Below are positions 21,635 to 32,488 of a DNA stretch of 64,000 nucleotides, in pieces (position 1 is the first letter of the stretch; every line of letters starts with the position of its first letter). This stretch comes from Gnetum montanum (taxonomy: Eukaryota; Streptophyta; Gnetopsida; Gnetales; Gnetaceae): positions 35,852 to 99,851 of the forward strand of contig MNCI01021501.1 in assembly GCA_015680685.1 (NCBI GenBank), written 5' to 3'. The position numbers and the translations under genes are program-made. Under the pieces are notes generated by a model, which saw only the letters and a program-made list of their open reading frames with translations, had not been told where the DNA came from and ran no database searches.

Positions 21635-24021
21635 TTAAAATGAGGGGTATCCCCCATGACTAAACCTTTGAGCATGGCTAGAATTAATAAATGAAAAATT
21701 TGGATCCATGCATGTTGGAAACATTGGGGTCCGATCATATCCAAACCACTAGGTGTCTTTTGATGTGGTGGAAATAATGTACCCAAATTGGGGTTCACAC
21801 ACTTGATGAAAGTACACATAGTGGGGTGGATTATAAGATGTGGTTATCTGGGAAGAAGCTGACCCACTATAGCACCCATGACCATAAGATGGTATGCAAG
21901 GATCGATATGTCTCCCTACGTGGTTGTATCCATTCGGTTGCATGGTTGTTGGAGCATTAATTGATGGCTTGGATGAGGTAACAGGAGGAATGGAGTTCGA
22001 GGAGGAAGATGCATCACAATGCTGGGCTTGTGCTGAGTTGGAGGATGCAGTGGTTTTAGAACCATGCTATCTCTTTCTACAATCATGCCTAAAGAAAGGA
22101 TGCTTTCAACATTGTGGAGGACCTCCATTGCTATTGATAGTAGCAACACAAGTAATGGCCATGGTTTGGTACTGTGGTGTAAAACCTTCTGGCACAACTA
22201 GTGGCAATGTATAAGGAGGTGAAGGATGAGAATATTGAGGGCAAGGAGGAGCATAAGGAACATGAGGTGGTAATCCTGTGGAAGAGGACATGGGTTGATA
22301 GTACTTGAAAGAATGATAATGATGAGGTGAAACAGAGGATGTTGACCCAGTTGGAGAAACAGGATGTTGAACAAAATAAGCCCTTGGTGTTGGGGTATAC
22401 AAAGGATGTGGTTTGTTTGGCAGTGGCCTCCCCTATGATTTGGGATTTCACCGCTGTAGTTGGACACGGTATTTCTGTATGAAATCTGGATGTAACATTC
22501 CTTACCAATTCTCATGTAAATGTGACAATCTTGGGCATTGACTTTCAAGGTGATCGTACAAACAAACATCACATTGATACTTATGATTTGCAATTAAGCT
22601 CCAATCCTTATTTTCTTCAACTCTTCCTTCTAATTGACAATGGTGTTCTGTCTTGTTTCTAAGTTTGGCATCCTCTGTTTGTTCTAGTTGTTAGAGTGAT
22701 TGTGCATGGTTTTATGTCTGATAATATTTGCATATTCTTCACATTTTTCATGTACCCATTCTATCATCTTATTGATCTTTGCCTCAATTTCATCTATTGA
22801 TTGTAGTACTGGAAAAGATGATCCCACCTCCTTGAAGTAAGTTGATTTCTCCTCTTCATGATTATGGACCTTTGTTATTTTAAAATTTTGGTCCTGTTGA
22901 GATCTTTCAACATTCTCCCATTTGGCTATTTCTCCTTCTTCTTTTGCTACTCGCTTAATAAGCTCTTAGAATTGATGGGTTTGTAGTTCATATAGTTGAC
23001 CTGGGGCATACATCCCTAGGGTCTCCCTTGTTTCATTACAAAGCCCATCCATGATGTGATACATTAGCCTTTCCTCCAAGAACCCATGGCTTGGAAAATT
23101 GTTTAAAAGCAAGTAATATCTTTCTAAGACCATGTCCAAGGGTTCATGTTGCCCTTGTTTTCATTCTTGGATTTGTCTCCTCAAGGCTGACACTCTTGCA
23201 TAGGTTTGATATCTTTCATTGAAGAGTTCTATCATTGTTGGTCAATGGCAAATTGATTGTGGTTTTAAAGACCTATACCATACTTTTTCTTAGCCAATGA
23301 GTGTCATAGGAAAGAGCTTAAGTCTTTGCCATTCAGTATCAATGTTGTTCCATGTGTAGGCATCATAGAAGGCTTGTAAATGATGTTGCAGATCTAAATC
23401 GTAGTCCCTTGAAAACTTGGGAAAGTTATTTAAATCAAGCATGGGTAGACGGCTTTCCTTACAATGCCTGCAGGATATTCAAATAGCCTCTTGTATATGC
23501 ATTAGGCTCTTAGTGGCCAACATGGATTCATTGTCACTAAGTAGGTTATGAGTTTGTGAGTTGGGACGATCTTATCTTTGTTCATGTTGGCATTCCTAAC
23601 TTTGCTCGAGGGTTCAATTTTTATTTCTACATCAACCCCTTAAGAGATGGTCATCTATGTTATGACTTGATGTTGAAGGAGCAAAGGAAGAGAAAGAACT
23701 AGAAGACTCATTATGACTTTTGTAAGTCTTCCAATCATCCTTAGGTAAACTCTTGCTAATCATTAAGAAGGTCTTAGGCCTTACGGGCCCCCTCGTTCCA
23801 TCGGATGTCCCATCCTCACTAAAGGTATCTGAGTTGGATGATAAGAGTCCTTGAGTATCGTTGGGGTGTCCATGAAAATATGAAACTCCTGCATAAGATT
23901 GATTACTCAAAACTTCTTCATTTTCATAAATTACATTGGTTCTCCAATGAATTGCCTCACTAGAAGTTGCATTATTGTTTTCTTGTGAGAGAGACATTGT
24001 TGTGAATTGTCTGTGACTCAA
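21635..24021 (-). pseudogene. gag of element A
   Basis: Decayed gag beginning at the ATG at 24021, about 90 bp after the primer site. The Ser-rich N-terminus (23632-24021) includes 'GPVRPKTFLMISKSLPKDDW'. The 22900-23460 region reads as a Retrotrans_gag domain: 'EWQRLKLFPMTL', then a Tyr/Leu-rich 'LERYYLLLNNFPSHGF' piece and 'MDGLCNETRETLGMYAPG', the style of Athila-type gag. A zinc-knuckle-like 'CDVCLYDHLESQC' near 22540 has one residue fewer than the usual CX2CX4HX4C. The C-terminal part (21635-22400) is rich in Pro, Ser, Tyr and Gln. At least one frameshift separates the N- and C-terminal frames. Confidence 0.8.
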
Positions 24022-24113
24022 TTGAATTTAATTTTTTTTATTTAAAAGATATATCATTAATACCTTGTTACAGTGATCTTATATGATATAACTAATCTAG
24101 ATAACTAGCACCA

Positions 24114-24131
24114 TCCCCAGCAATGGTGCCA
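24114..24131 (-). other. Primer binding site of element A, tRNA-Asp type
   Basis: The minus strand reads TGGCACCATTGCTGGGGA one base after the 5' LTR. The known Athila/Calypso site, complementary to the 3' end of tRNA-Asp, is TGGCGCCGTTGCCGGGGA. The three differences are all G-to-A or C-to-T transitions, in line with decay by deamination. Confidence 0.88.
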
Positions 24132-24132
24132 A

Positions 24133-24995
24133 TGATAAGTAGCAAGGTACCCCTACACTCAACCATACGAATACGAGCATGTACACACGATTTGGTCAAA
24201 CTCTACAAATAGACTAGTTGTGGCACCTAGATAGTTACACGTTGATCGTAGTTTGTTATCTTTCCACCTGGACTACGATTTACTTCATCACATATGATTT
24301 AGTCCAGAGTGAGGTGTATGATGTGATTTCTAATACTAGGCTACTCCTAGAGACAATGAGAAATAATCTTGATTAAGCTAATAAGCAATAGGAAATAAAG
24401 TCTAAGCTAGCCTAAGTACGATGAGCATCCATCCTTAATCATCCATACACATCTTGATCCTCGTGTACTACTTCTAGGGTTACCAAGTGCATATTACTTG
24501 AGCACTACCAGACACGCTACTAGGTTAGCAAGTAGTTACATTTAAATGTTCATGATTAAGATGTACTCATTCTGCATTAACAACAGGAATAGTAAATAAA
24601 AATAAAGAAATATTAACTAAGAAAACAATAAATAAGAATTAATAATTAAACAACTAAAAACTAAGTGAGTGTTGCAATGATGGAGTAATCTAAATATTTA
24701 TTGCCGATTGTGTGTGTGTCCAAGTACGTCACACTCGAACAAAGGTTCCGTACAATTACAATCATCACACTACAGGCATGCACTTGGGAAAGAACTAAAA
24801 ACTAACTAAAAATAACAAAAAGACTCTACTCTAAAGATTTAGCAATTGAATCCTTTCCTATGCGCCTGAGTGCTATATTTATAGGCCAACACAGGAATCA
24901 TAATATCATGTATTCGATATTGTTATCCGGGCTACAATATCGCATACCTGATATTTGAGTATTCGATATCGAGGCCTGGCAAATCATGATTCATA
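24133..24995 (-). repeat. 5' LTR of element A
   Basis: 863 bp. The inner end starts 'tgataagtagcaagg' on the plus strand, adjoining the primer site; the outer end is 'gattcata' adjoining the target duplication. About 91% identical by eye to 15782-16621, with differences dominated by transitions. Confidence 0.92.
24876..24883 (-). promoter_or_regulatory. TATA box of the element A 5' LTR
   Basis: TATAAATA on the minus strand, preceded in sense by a cluster of GATATC/CGATAT motifs (24900-24975). This is the probable start point for the genomic RNA of A. Confidence 0.7.
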
Positions 24996-25000
24996 ATGTC
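24996..25000. repeat. Target site duplication of element A, right copy (ATGTC)
   Basis: Matches 15777-15781. Immediately to the right, the minus strand continues the B integrase ('SLKPFD'). Confidence 0.9.
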
Positions 25001-27258
25001 AAAGGGCTTCAATGATTAGATCCACTACTAAGATTCCTCCATATGAGTGGTCATTCCACCATCACTTTGTCAATGTTCACAAGAGCAGATGAAGTGATGA
25101 GCATCCTTGAAAAGTGTTGGCCAATAATACCCTACCATGAGGATCTTAATGGTTGTGCATATCCCAACATAGTGGTCCCCACAAGGGCCCTCGTAAGCAT
25201 CTTGGAGAATGTGCAATTAGTCAGCATTAGGAACATACTAACAAACCAAGCCATTGGTGCACACTTTGTAAAGGTGTTTATTGATCTCCATAAAGCATTT
25301 TGCCTAGTGAAGAAACTACTGTTTCTTCCTATGGTCCCACTCCTGTGGCGTCTCCTAAGTGAGAAGATAGGTGAGAATGTGATCACACCAATTAGGTTCA
25401 ATGGAAAATTATTTAGTTATAGCACAAACAAAGAGAAGTTTATCAAGAAATTGATCTGATAGTGGGCTCTCCTCTTTGTTGTCCCATTGCAACCAAGACA
25501 AGTAGTCAGTAATCACATTCTCAATTTTCTTTTGATCTACCATCATAAAATTGAATTCCTACAAGATCACCAATCACCGTATGACATGGGGTCTTACTGT
25601 TGGTTTTTTTATCAAGAACCAGATTTCACTATGATCTATGTACATGAACACCACTATCGTCAATTCTTTTTTTTGTTGTGGTGTAGTTCAATTATGCATC
25701 CACAATGCTTCTGCTTGCACAGTGGATGTAGTAAGGATGTTTCTAATCATCCAACTGTGTGAGCATAACTCCTAAGGCATAATTCAATGCATTTGTCATG
25801 ATGTGAAAGGATCTAGACCAATCAGGTGCTCATAGAATTGAAGTTTCAATGAGCTTCTACTTGAGATACTGAAATGCATGCTTGCATTCTTTGGTCCAGA
25901 AAAATGGAATATTTTTCTTTGTCAACTCCACCTATAATTTAGTAATTTAGAGAAATTCTGAATGAATCGTTGATAGTAGCCAGTGTGTCTAAGGAATGAC
26001 CTCATAGCTTCAATTATTTCTAGTTGTCTAGTAATTTCTTGGATGACCCTTATTTTTTTAGGGTCCACATTGATCCCTTTCTCTAAAATTCTATGCCCCA
26101 GAACAATGACTTCCTAAACCATCATATGGTTTTTCTACCAATTGTGCCAAAGGTTTATCTCTACACACATTTTCAACACTTACTCAAGACAATCCAGGGC
26201 TTGTTCAAATGTAGCCCCATAGGTGGAAAAGTCATCCATGAAGACTTCCACCCTGCTACTATTCTGCTATTGGAGGATGCTCAGGATAAGGCATTGGAAT
26301 GTATCAGGGACATTGCATAAACCAAATGACATCTTTTTGTATGAAATTTTTTTGAAGGACTTATGAATGTTATTTGGGCCTAATCCTTTGGCATAATCTG
26401 AATTTGGTTATAGCCACTATAACCATCTAGAAAGTTATAGTAGCAATGCCTAAAAACGATGTCTAATACCTGGTCCAAAAATGGCAAAAAAGTGATCTTT
26501 GTAAGTTTCCATATTTAACAACCTAAAATTGATATAGATCCTCCATTTTCCATCCTTCTTTAGCACTATCATAAGCGGGCTAACCCCCTCGCTATCTGCA
26601 ATAGGATATATGAACCTCATCTTGAGGAGTTGTTCAATCTCCTCTTTCATGATATGCTTTAGTTTGGGGTTCACTTGCCACTATGGCTGTCTCTTTGGCT
26701 TGATGGAAGGATCTATGTAGATATGATGTTAGCATATCCTAGGACCAATTCTAGCGAGTTCAAGATATGACCAAGCAAAGGTTGTTGGCCATTTATTGGC
26801 CACCCCCAACAACTTCTTTTTTTGTATATGAGTCAGGTTGGCATTAATGATAACCCACTTTTCATTGCTCAAAAAGACATATTCCATTCTAGCTGGTAAA
26901 GGTTTTATCTTAAGGGGCTCTTGTTTAAAGCTTTCAGGAATCTCCAACTTTTTCTAGTTGATTTCATGAGGTTCATCATCAAAGAGTTGGCAATGAACTT
27001 GCTCCAGTTCATCCTTTCCTTTAATGGAGGCACTCGTAAGACTCTTAGTTGGTTCCATGCATATTGTTGAACTACTTTCAAGATTAGCTATCAGCCATTG
27101 GGTGCCCTCTAATTTTTTGGTTTTTGCGTATAGGCATTTTTGAATTTTTGTCACATCGACACACTTTCTACATGTTGTGATAGATGTGCTTTTCATGATC
27201 CATAATTTTTACACATAGTTACATCCTTTTCCACTATAAATGATGCATGGAATGTGCT

Positions 27259-27263
27259 TCCTC
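27259..27263. repeat. Target site duplication of element D, left copy (TCCTC)
   Basis: Same 5 bp as 56521-56525, on the far side of the 29-kb composite D. Confidence 0.85.
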
Positions 27264-29143
27264 TATAGCGATTGAAAACATCAATGGCTGAAACACCGAG
27301 AGGTTGCCGGGTGAACAGTTTAACCTCGCATCCGTGCGAGGGCCATGCTAGAGAGAAAGGAAAGCGAGGCACCCTAAACGGTTTGGTCAAGTAGATAGGA
27401 ACATAATCAATGTATCTTAACCTTATGTAAATGTTTGTTTTGGAAGTGAGACACGCGAGATAAATTGATGATTAATAAATACAGGACGAAGAAATAGTGC
27501 AAAACAACGATTATAGTAAGGAGATAGCAAAACAATCTTGGATGAGAAAGTGCACCGGCCCAAGGTCATGGATTTGATTCTTTGCCTTGTTTGAAAGGTG
27601 TACAATAGGTTATGCAATGTTGGAGAGAAACTTCTTATACCGAATGGTATAGTCATAGTTCTTCTGCTTGCTGATCTATTTGCTAAGACATCAGAATGCT
27701 TGACTCACAAAGGGATGTTTGGAGCCAACCAAAGAACTCAAAGATAACTAGAATGCTCAGGAAAATTCCAACTATACCTTCTAAAATCCAGCTTAAAAGC
27801 CAATTTCACCAAAAAGCCAACTCTATTTGCTAAAAAGCCAATCAAGAAGCCAACCAGCCAACTCAAAAAGCCAACCCCTTTTGAGCATTATTTGCTGGGG
27901 TATTTATAAGACCAAGAGCAGGAGAGAAATGTGGTCTAGATGCCACGTGTCCTGGACCCCACAAGGTGCTAACATGTCCATACCATGCAGGTGTGCAATG
28001 CTGGATGTGAACTTTGCTACACTGTGATCATACCGTCAAAATTTCATGTGCCGAGGTCTAGTGTGCTAACAATGTAAGAAAAATGGAGCTTATGCTTCGA
28101 GACTACATCTTCCCTACCTTTGCAAGTAGGATCAAGCGTAGGAAAAATATTTTGGGAGCTGACCATGGGTATGCAAAATGAAGTAAAATTGTTGATTTTT
28201 CTGAGGAGATGCCAGAGTGAGAAGATTGCTATCAAAAAGTCCTAAAGTCACCCAAAGACATCTTGATGCTTCCATGCTAGTGTTGCATTACTCATGCTAT
28301 TGAACACATTGGTGTAGCATAAGTAGTTGCTCACTATGCTATACTACACTACATAGCGTAGCATAGCATAGCCACTGGTCTTGACTAAAATTTGCATAGG
28401 AGCTGAAGAGCATTTGTTTGTAACTTTCATCCTTCATGCCAGAGAGCTTTTGAACTTGATGAAGTCATGTTTCAAAAACTTTTGCTACTTTTGCATCATT
28501 GCTACGCTATGTAATGTAGCATAGCATAGTAGGCAACATATCTTTCTTCTTCGTTCAATCTGCCATTTTCTAGCAAGAAAATTTGCTCAAGGTGTGGGAC
28601 TAAGTGGGGCAGGGAATTTTAGAGGCTGAAGTCTTATTAAAGTGTCATTTTCTTGTTGGAATCACTCGACAAGATGGGCCTTTATGCTCCTCTGCTATGC
28701 TGTGCTATGTTACATAGCGTAGCACAACGTAGCACCTTGCGTTGACTAAATCCTAACTTTTCTTTGCAATCACTTTGTCACTTCGCACTTGGATGCTTGA
28801 GCAGCTATCTTTCAAGACTTTCTACGCTACCTAGCATAGTGTAGCATAGCAGACTTCTTCACTAGAAAACTTGCCAAACTATTTTGCTCATCCCAAACAC
28901 TTTCAGCAACTCTTAGCATAGTTTCTGGGTAGGATGTCAACTAGTCAATTGTCCAGTTGGGTAGGCCAGAGAGTCTAGTAGGCCTATCAGCTCTGGAGAT
29001 AGAAAACTCGTCGGACTAGATAGTCCATCTCTGGTGCCTACATTTTCCTACTGAACTGTCATGACGCTACACTTGTGGAAGTCCTTGCCTAAATTTTGAG
29101 ACTCTGCTAAAGCATCAGAGTCCTGAAATTTTATGGTATTTCA
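27264..29143 (-). repeat. 3' LTR of element D
   Basis: 1880 bp. The outer end reads 'tatagcgattgaaaac' (TG changed to TA), the inner end 'atggtatttca'. TATA box on the minus strand at 27901-27908. It contains four palindromic clusters of 'gctacgc / gcgtagc' type (listed separately). Pairs with 54660-56520. Confidence 0.9.
28335..28850. repeat. Four palindromic GTAGC/GCTAC clusters in the D LTR
   Basis: Clusters at 28335-28372, 28501-28530, 28692-28734 and 28822-28850. Each has a left arm built from 'gctatgctac/gctacgct' and a right arm from 'agcgtagcatagc', so each can fold into a hairpin. Corresponding clusters occur in the 5' LTR (55717-55760, 55887-55915, 56084-56109, 56199-56227) and in the E LTR. 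Their arms differ slightly, so they are kept as a theme and not as exact copies. Confidence 0.8.
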
Positions 29144-29160
29144 CTGGCCCCTCTTTGTCG
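29144..29160 (-). other. Polypurine tract of element D
   Basis: Minus strand reads GACAAAGAGGGGCCAG just before the LTR start TGAAATACC. E (58568) and F (41952) have the same tract, so it is well supported. Confidence 0.85.
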
Positions 29161-30494
29161 ACATCTGGAGGATCTGCTCGATAGACATCAATAAAGAATA
29201 TGAAACACCATGAAGGATAAGTCACCAACATCACTCTCTGGTAATTGCATAGATGTCGATTTGTTGTGCTTGGGAGTAATAAGATAGTTGTGAAGGGGAA
29301 AGGGGAAAGGGTGGACTTGAGGGGATAGGTTCAAGAAAAGGAAAGATGAAATGTAGCATGGTCCCTCGTCGGAGTGCTTGTGAGGGAGTCAGTGCACATG
29401 GGCATCTTTCTTTCACTGGCTTCTAACCTCTTGTTGGAATGCTTAGAGAGGGTCACTGTGAAACAGTTGGTGTGCCATTTTTTTTAGGTACACGTTCTCT
29501 TTATTTTTCCTTTTTTTTTGAAAAAGTTAATGCTTTTGCACTTTTCTTTTGCTGTTTAGCCATGTTCATTTGCAAACAATCTTGTTGTTGCAGGACAAGT
29601 GTTTCCTCCCCAGAATGAGTTGTGTTACATCCACATGGGGCTTTGACCTGCCTACAAATGATTCCCATGTGAAAAGTTACGTTACGTGCATCATGGACTT
29701 TGTAGTTGAGCATATGGGAGGGCTTTACATGCATCAAGAAAGCTTGTAAAATAGATGTGAAAATGGAAACTGCAGGTGTGAGAAACGAGATGATGAAGGT
29801 TAAGAGAAAGGGCAAGATGTGCACTCCCAAGTAGCTAAGCTAGTCAGAGCGGTCACCTTGGAACAATGTGGTGTCCTGTCCTCCTAGTGAAACACATCTC
29901 TAATTAACGCCATCTCGGCCCGTATCCTACAAGCACAACAAAAAGCAGACCCGAGAAATGTAACCATGAAATGCAATTAGGAAAAGGCCTTACTTGCTTT
30001 AGACACCATTGAAGTGATGGGTACTATTGCTGAGGCATGCAATGTCTAAAGCAGGAAGGCCAGCAACGGTTCTGGCAGTGGCATGCTAAAGGGGCTGACA
30101 CCGAAGGGGCTAGGAGTTACGCTGATGCAAGTGCTTAGGAGTTCCCACCCAAGGCAAACATCATGCAGTTCAACTATAAGCAGAGAGGCTTAACAGCTAA
30201 ACGTCTATTGAGCTCGAGTGATGGTGAGGGCTGGAAGGTAGAAACTTTATGGCTGGGCCACAATAATGTTGGGACTCCAGCAGCAAGTGTTGACAACGGA
30301 AGCTACTACCAAGGCAACAAGTTGTGGTAGCGGTAGCTTCGGAAGGTCAGCAAGATGTTAGACAACATCTTCGGAGGATCAGCAAGATGCCAGGGGCAGT
30401 GGCATCGCATATGTTCCAAAGGGTGTTCTTTTGTCATCGTGAACTAGATTCTAGAATTGCAACACCCCACCCTGCGTCGACACTATGCACTGTG
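29161..30494 (-). other. 3' untranslated remnant of element D
   Basis: Non-coding sequence between the polypurine tract and the deletion junction. It parallels 58586-59560 of E, for example 'tccctcgtcgga' followed by a 'tgtgttacatccac' segment and the later 'ggctgggccacaataatg / tggctaggccacaatact' segments. Frames in it (29501-29830, minus; 29549-29749, plus) are not conserved in E. The motif block and integrase seen at this position in E are missing here. Confidence 0.65.
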
Positions 30495-30547
30495 CGACAC
30501 TAATGCTCTAGATTGATGCAAATTTGATTGTAACTCAAGAACCCATC
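30495..30547 (-). pseudogene. Element D RT, middle fragment left of F
   Basis: Reads from 30547 leftward as the RT segment after 'FMDG' ('FLSYNQICINLEH'). It continues the frame interrupted by F at 43788. About 50 bp later the similarity to the E RT stops, marking an internal deletion that jumps straight to 3' untranslated sequence. Confidence 0.8.
30543..30547. repeat. Target site duplication of element F, left copy (CCATC)
   Basis: Same 5 bp as 43783-43787. In the minus strand it encodes part of the RT motif 'MDG' of D. Confidence 0.9.
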
Positions 30548-31084
30548 TGAAACACCACTAATTTTGGCCTAACACTTTGAAACAAGAACAACTCAAGCCC
30601 TTTCAAGCATTCAGGAGGTAAAATTTGACTAAGGAATGAAACTCAAGTCCAGGTTGCTCAAGCCAGCTTGATCACACTGTTAAGCTAGCTTGCCCTCAGC
30701 ATGAGTAGCTCCAACAGTTTCAAAATCAAATAAAAAGTGGTCCAAATCTGAGGGTGCAAGCTATCCTCAAGAGTTGCTGATGTCCACTCCAAGTCTCAGC
30801 ATTTAGGAGTCCAAATTTTAAGCTAGAATACACAATTTTTTTTGCAGGTCATGCTAGGCAGTCATGCTAGGAGTGACCATAGCGTGACCAACTTTTAGAG
30901 CCTCAAAACAGCCTCAAAATAGCGTCAAAATGGTCTGATTTTGAAGGGAAAAGTCACTCCCAAGGTCCATTAATGATTTCTCCAAGTTTCAGCCTCCAAA
31001 ACTTCAAATTTCAGCTCCAAAAATGCTCATTTTTGCCACTGACGCCAAAGTCACGCTAGCAGCATGAGTCCAGCGTGACCAACT

Positions 31085-31335
31085 TTCAAAAAATTCTAGA
31101 AAATTCTAAAAAAATTCTAGAAAATTCTCAGCATTAGAAAATTCCAGAAAATTCTAAAAAATTCTAGAAAATTCTCAGCATTAGAAAATTTTAGAAAATT
31201 CTAAGCATCATAAAATTCTAGAAAATTCTCAGTGTCAGCAACTCCCAAAAAATTCTAGAAAATGGCAAAAAATTCTAGAAAATTCTCAGCACCAAAAAAT
31301 TCTAAAAAATTCTCAGCTTCTAGAAAATTTCAGAA
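31085..31335 (+). promoter_or_regulatory. Array of heat-shock-element-like motifs in the F LTR
   Basis: Seven TTCTAGAA and one TTCCAGAA occur here. Six of them extend to TTCNNGAANNTTC, a perfect three-unit heat shock element by the general plant/eukaryote consensus. The 3' LTR (about 42490-42655) keeps fewer: two full three-unit matches plus partial ones. The array lies about 500-760 bp upstream of the LTR TATA box. The motif match is exact; a regulatory role is inference, since the array is also a simple A/T-rich repeat. Confidence 0.55.
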
Positions 31336-31509
31336 AGCTTAGGGACAAAGAAGTTTCAAGAAAGACAGGTTGAATTTTCCTTATACATTTCATTATAAAT
31401 CTTCATTTGTGGGATAGCCAGACTCTCATGTCTAAATTAAATGTACTTTCATGGGCTTGAATAACCCATAAACGGTAAAATGCAATGTACCTGGTCAAGA
31501 ATGTAGCTT

Positions 31510-31755
31510 GCCAACACAAATCCAACTCGTGCACAACTATCCAACACACATCCAACGCTTGCCAACACACATCCAACTCATGCACAACTATCCGACACAA
31601 ATCCAACTCATGCACCACTATCCAACATACATCCAACTTTTGCCAACACACATCCAACTCGTGCACAACTATCCGACACAAATTCAACTCATGCACAACT
31701 ATCCAACACACATCCAACTCTCACCAACATGCATCCAACCTAAGCACAACTATCC
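31510..31755 (+). repeat. Minisatellite with alternating 30- and 21-bp units in the F LTR
   Basis: Units of type 'ccaactcgtgcacaactatc' plus 'caacacacat' (30 bp) alternate with 'ccaacgcttgccaacacaca' plus 't' (21 bp), about nine units. The 3' LTR has the counterpart at about 42845-43050. Neither unit length is the cause of a real gene: open frames on both strands (31403-31804) merely follow the repeat. Confidence 0.85.
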
Positions 31756-31843
31756 CTTGGACATAGTCACTAGATCTGCTTTCCTCTCATTTCCTATCCA
31801 TTGATTCCATTCTTGAATTTCGTTCCCGAGCTTGGCCCAACCC

Positions 31844-31851
31844 TATAAATA
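31844..31851 (+). promoter_or_regulatory. TATA box of the F 5' LTR
   Basis: TATAAATA in context 'aaccctataaatacc', conserved at 43141-43148 in the 3' LTR. Probable promoter for the F genomic RNA. Confidence 0.75.
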
Positions 31852-32488
31852 CCTTGTCAATTCACATAAATGGGGAGGCAAAAAATTGGAGAGATTGAAA
31901 ATTTTGAGAGAGGACAGAACCTGTAATCTTTGGACGCTTGGCATACTTGACTGTTGACATCTAAGCATTTCTCACATTCATCACATCACATCATCACATT
32001 ATCACATTACATCACCCTAGGGCTAGGTGTTCGACCTTCCATCTACATGCAGCTATGCTTTGACCAGTGCACATCTCTTCTAAGAAATACATTATTTCTA
32101 TTTTTTCAACCAAACATTATTTCCATTTTCTGTTTCATGTTCTGTTTTTATGTTCTGTTTACATTTTTTCTTACGTTCAGTTTACATGTTCAGTTTAGTT
32201 TATGTCTTGTTTACGCCTTACATTTACATTTACGTCTTACGGCTCATGTTTACATTTTACGCGCATTTACACATTTTAAGACATCATTTACGATAATCCC
32301 AGCGCTAGCCGTAGCTTACGTTCGGGGAAGTCCTTGGTTGATTTGCATGCAGACCATCCAAGGCACTCTACCTTCGTTTACTTTTTCAGCTTGCCCTTGG
32401 GCGAAGGTAGGGTCAGCTGTGGTTGCCCAACGATCTTTCAGTGTCTGTTTCCCTTCTAGTCTCACACTGACGATTTAGGTCAGTACAG

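Larger units (their letters stand above)
15782..24995 (-). mobile_element. Element A, complete non-autonomous Athila-like retrotransposon
   Basis: 9.2 kb, minus strand, complete from LTR to LTR and flanked by ATGTC on both sides. Sense order: 5' LTR (24133-24995), primer site (24114-24131), gag (24021-21635), 2-kb spacer with internal promoter, ORF-X (19608-16811), polypurine tract and 3' LTR (15782-16621). I searched its interior for reverse transcriptase, RNase H and integrase motifs in the minus-strand frames and found none. It therefore needs enzymes from a relative; B has the same LTR type and the same ORF-X. LTR identity of about 91% by eye indicates an old insertion. Confidence 0.9.
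24996..27263 (-). pseudogene. Element B pol: protease-RT linker, RT, RNase H, integrase N-terminus
   Basis: Read from 27263 leftward. 26729-27263 is the linker leading into RT ('FIVEKDVTMCKNYGS', 'IINANLTHIQKKKLLG'). RT starts near 26674 with 'NPKLKHIMKEEIEQLLK' and 'FIYPIADSEGVSPL'; its catalytic FMDD is intact at 26231-26242, followed by 'IVLGHRI'. RNase H occupies about 25960-25480 and is badly worn ('YALGVMLTQ', 'NYTTTKKELTIVVF'). Integrase begins near 25480: 'GYYWPTLFKDAHHF' and a worn zinc-finger cysteine pair lie at 25050-25150, running straight into the A insertion at 24996. Stops and frameshifts are frequent. FMDD with this linker style fits Athila-like RTs better than the YVDD elements D, E and F. 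Confidence 0.88.
30548..32487 (+). repeat. 5' LTR of element F
   Basis: 1940 bp, from 'tgaaacaccactaat' to 'aggtcagtaca'. It contains a TTCTAGAA array (31085-31335), a minisatellite (31510-31755) and a TATA box (31844). The roughly 126-bp length difference from the 3' LTR appears to come mostly from those two arrays. A 174-codon frame at 31954-32478 lies downstream of the TATA box but is broken in the other LTR and shows no domain. Confidence 0.93.

Noticed and set aside
21894-22593. Several overlapping frames over 90 codons on both strands
   Set aside because: Only the minus-strand frame continuous with the A gag tail (Pro/Ser/Tyr-rich) is supported; the others are shadows.
25043-25459. 138-codon plus-strand frame
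   Set aside because: Shadow of the B integrase N-terminus on the minus strand, where 'GYYWPTLFKDAHHF' is recognisable.
27293-27420. Reading the sequence left of 27300 as B coding sequence up to the 'aaacaccgag' segment
   Set aside because: Comparison with 54660 and 56957 shows the LTR of D already starts at 27264, so B coding sequence ends at 27263.
31403-31804. Overlapping 93-104 codon frames on both strands
   Set aside because: They translate the 30/21-bp minisatellite of the F LTR; periodic peptides on both strands are a by-product of a repeat without stops.
31954-32478. 174-codon open frame inside the F 5' LTR
   Set aside because: Broken in the 3' LTR, no domain, composition like random pyrimidine-rich sequence.
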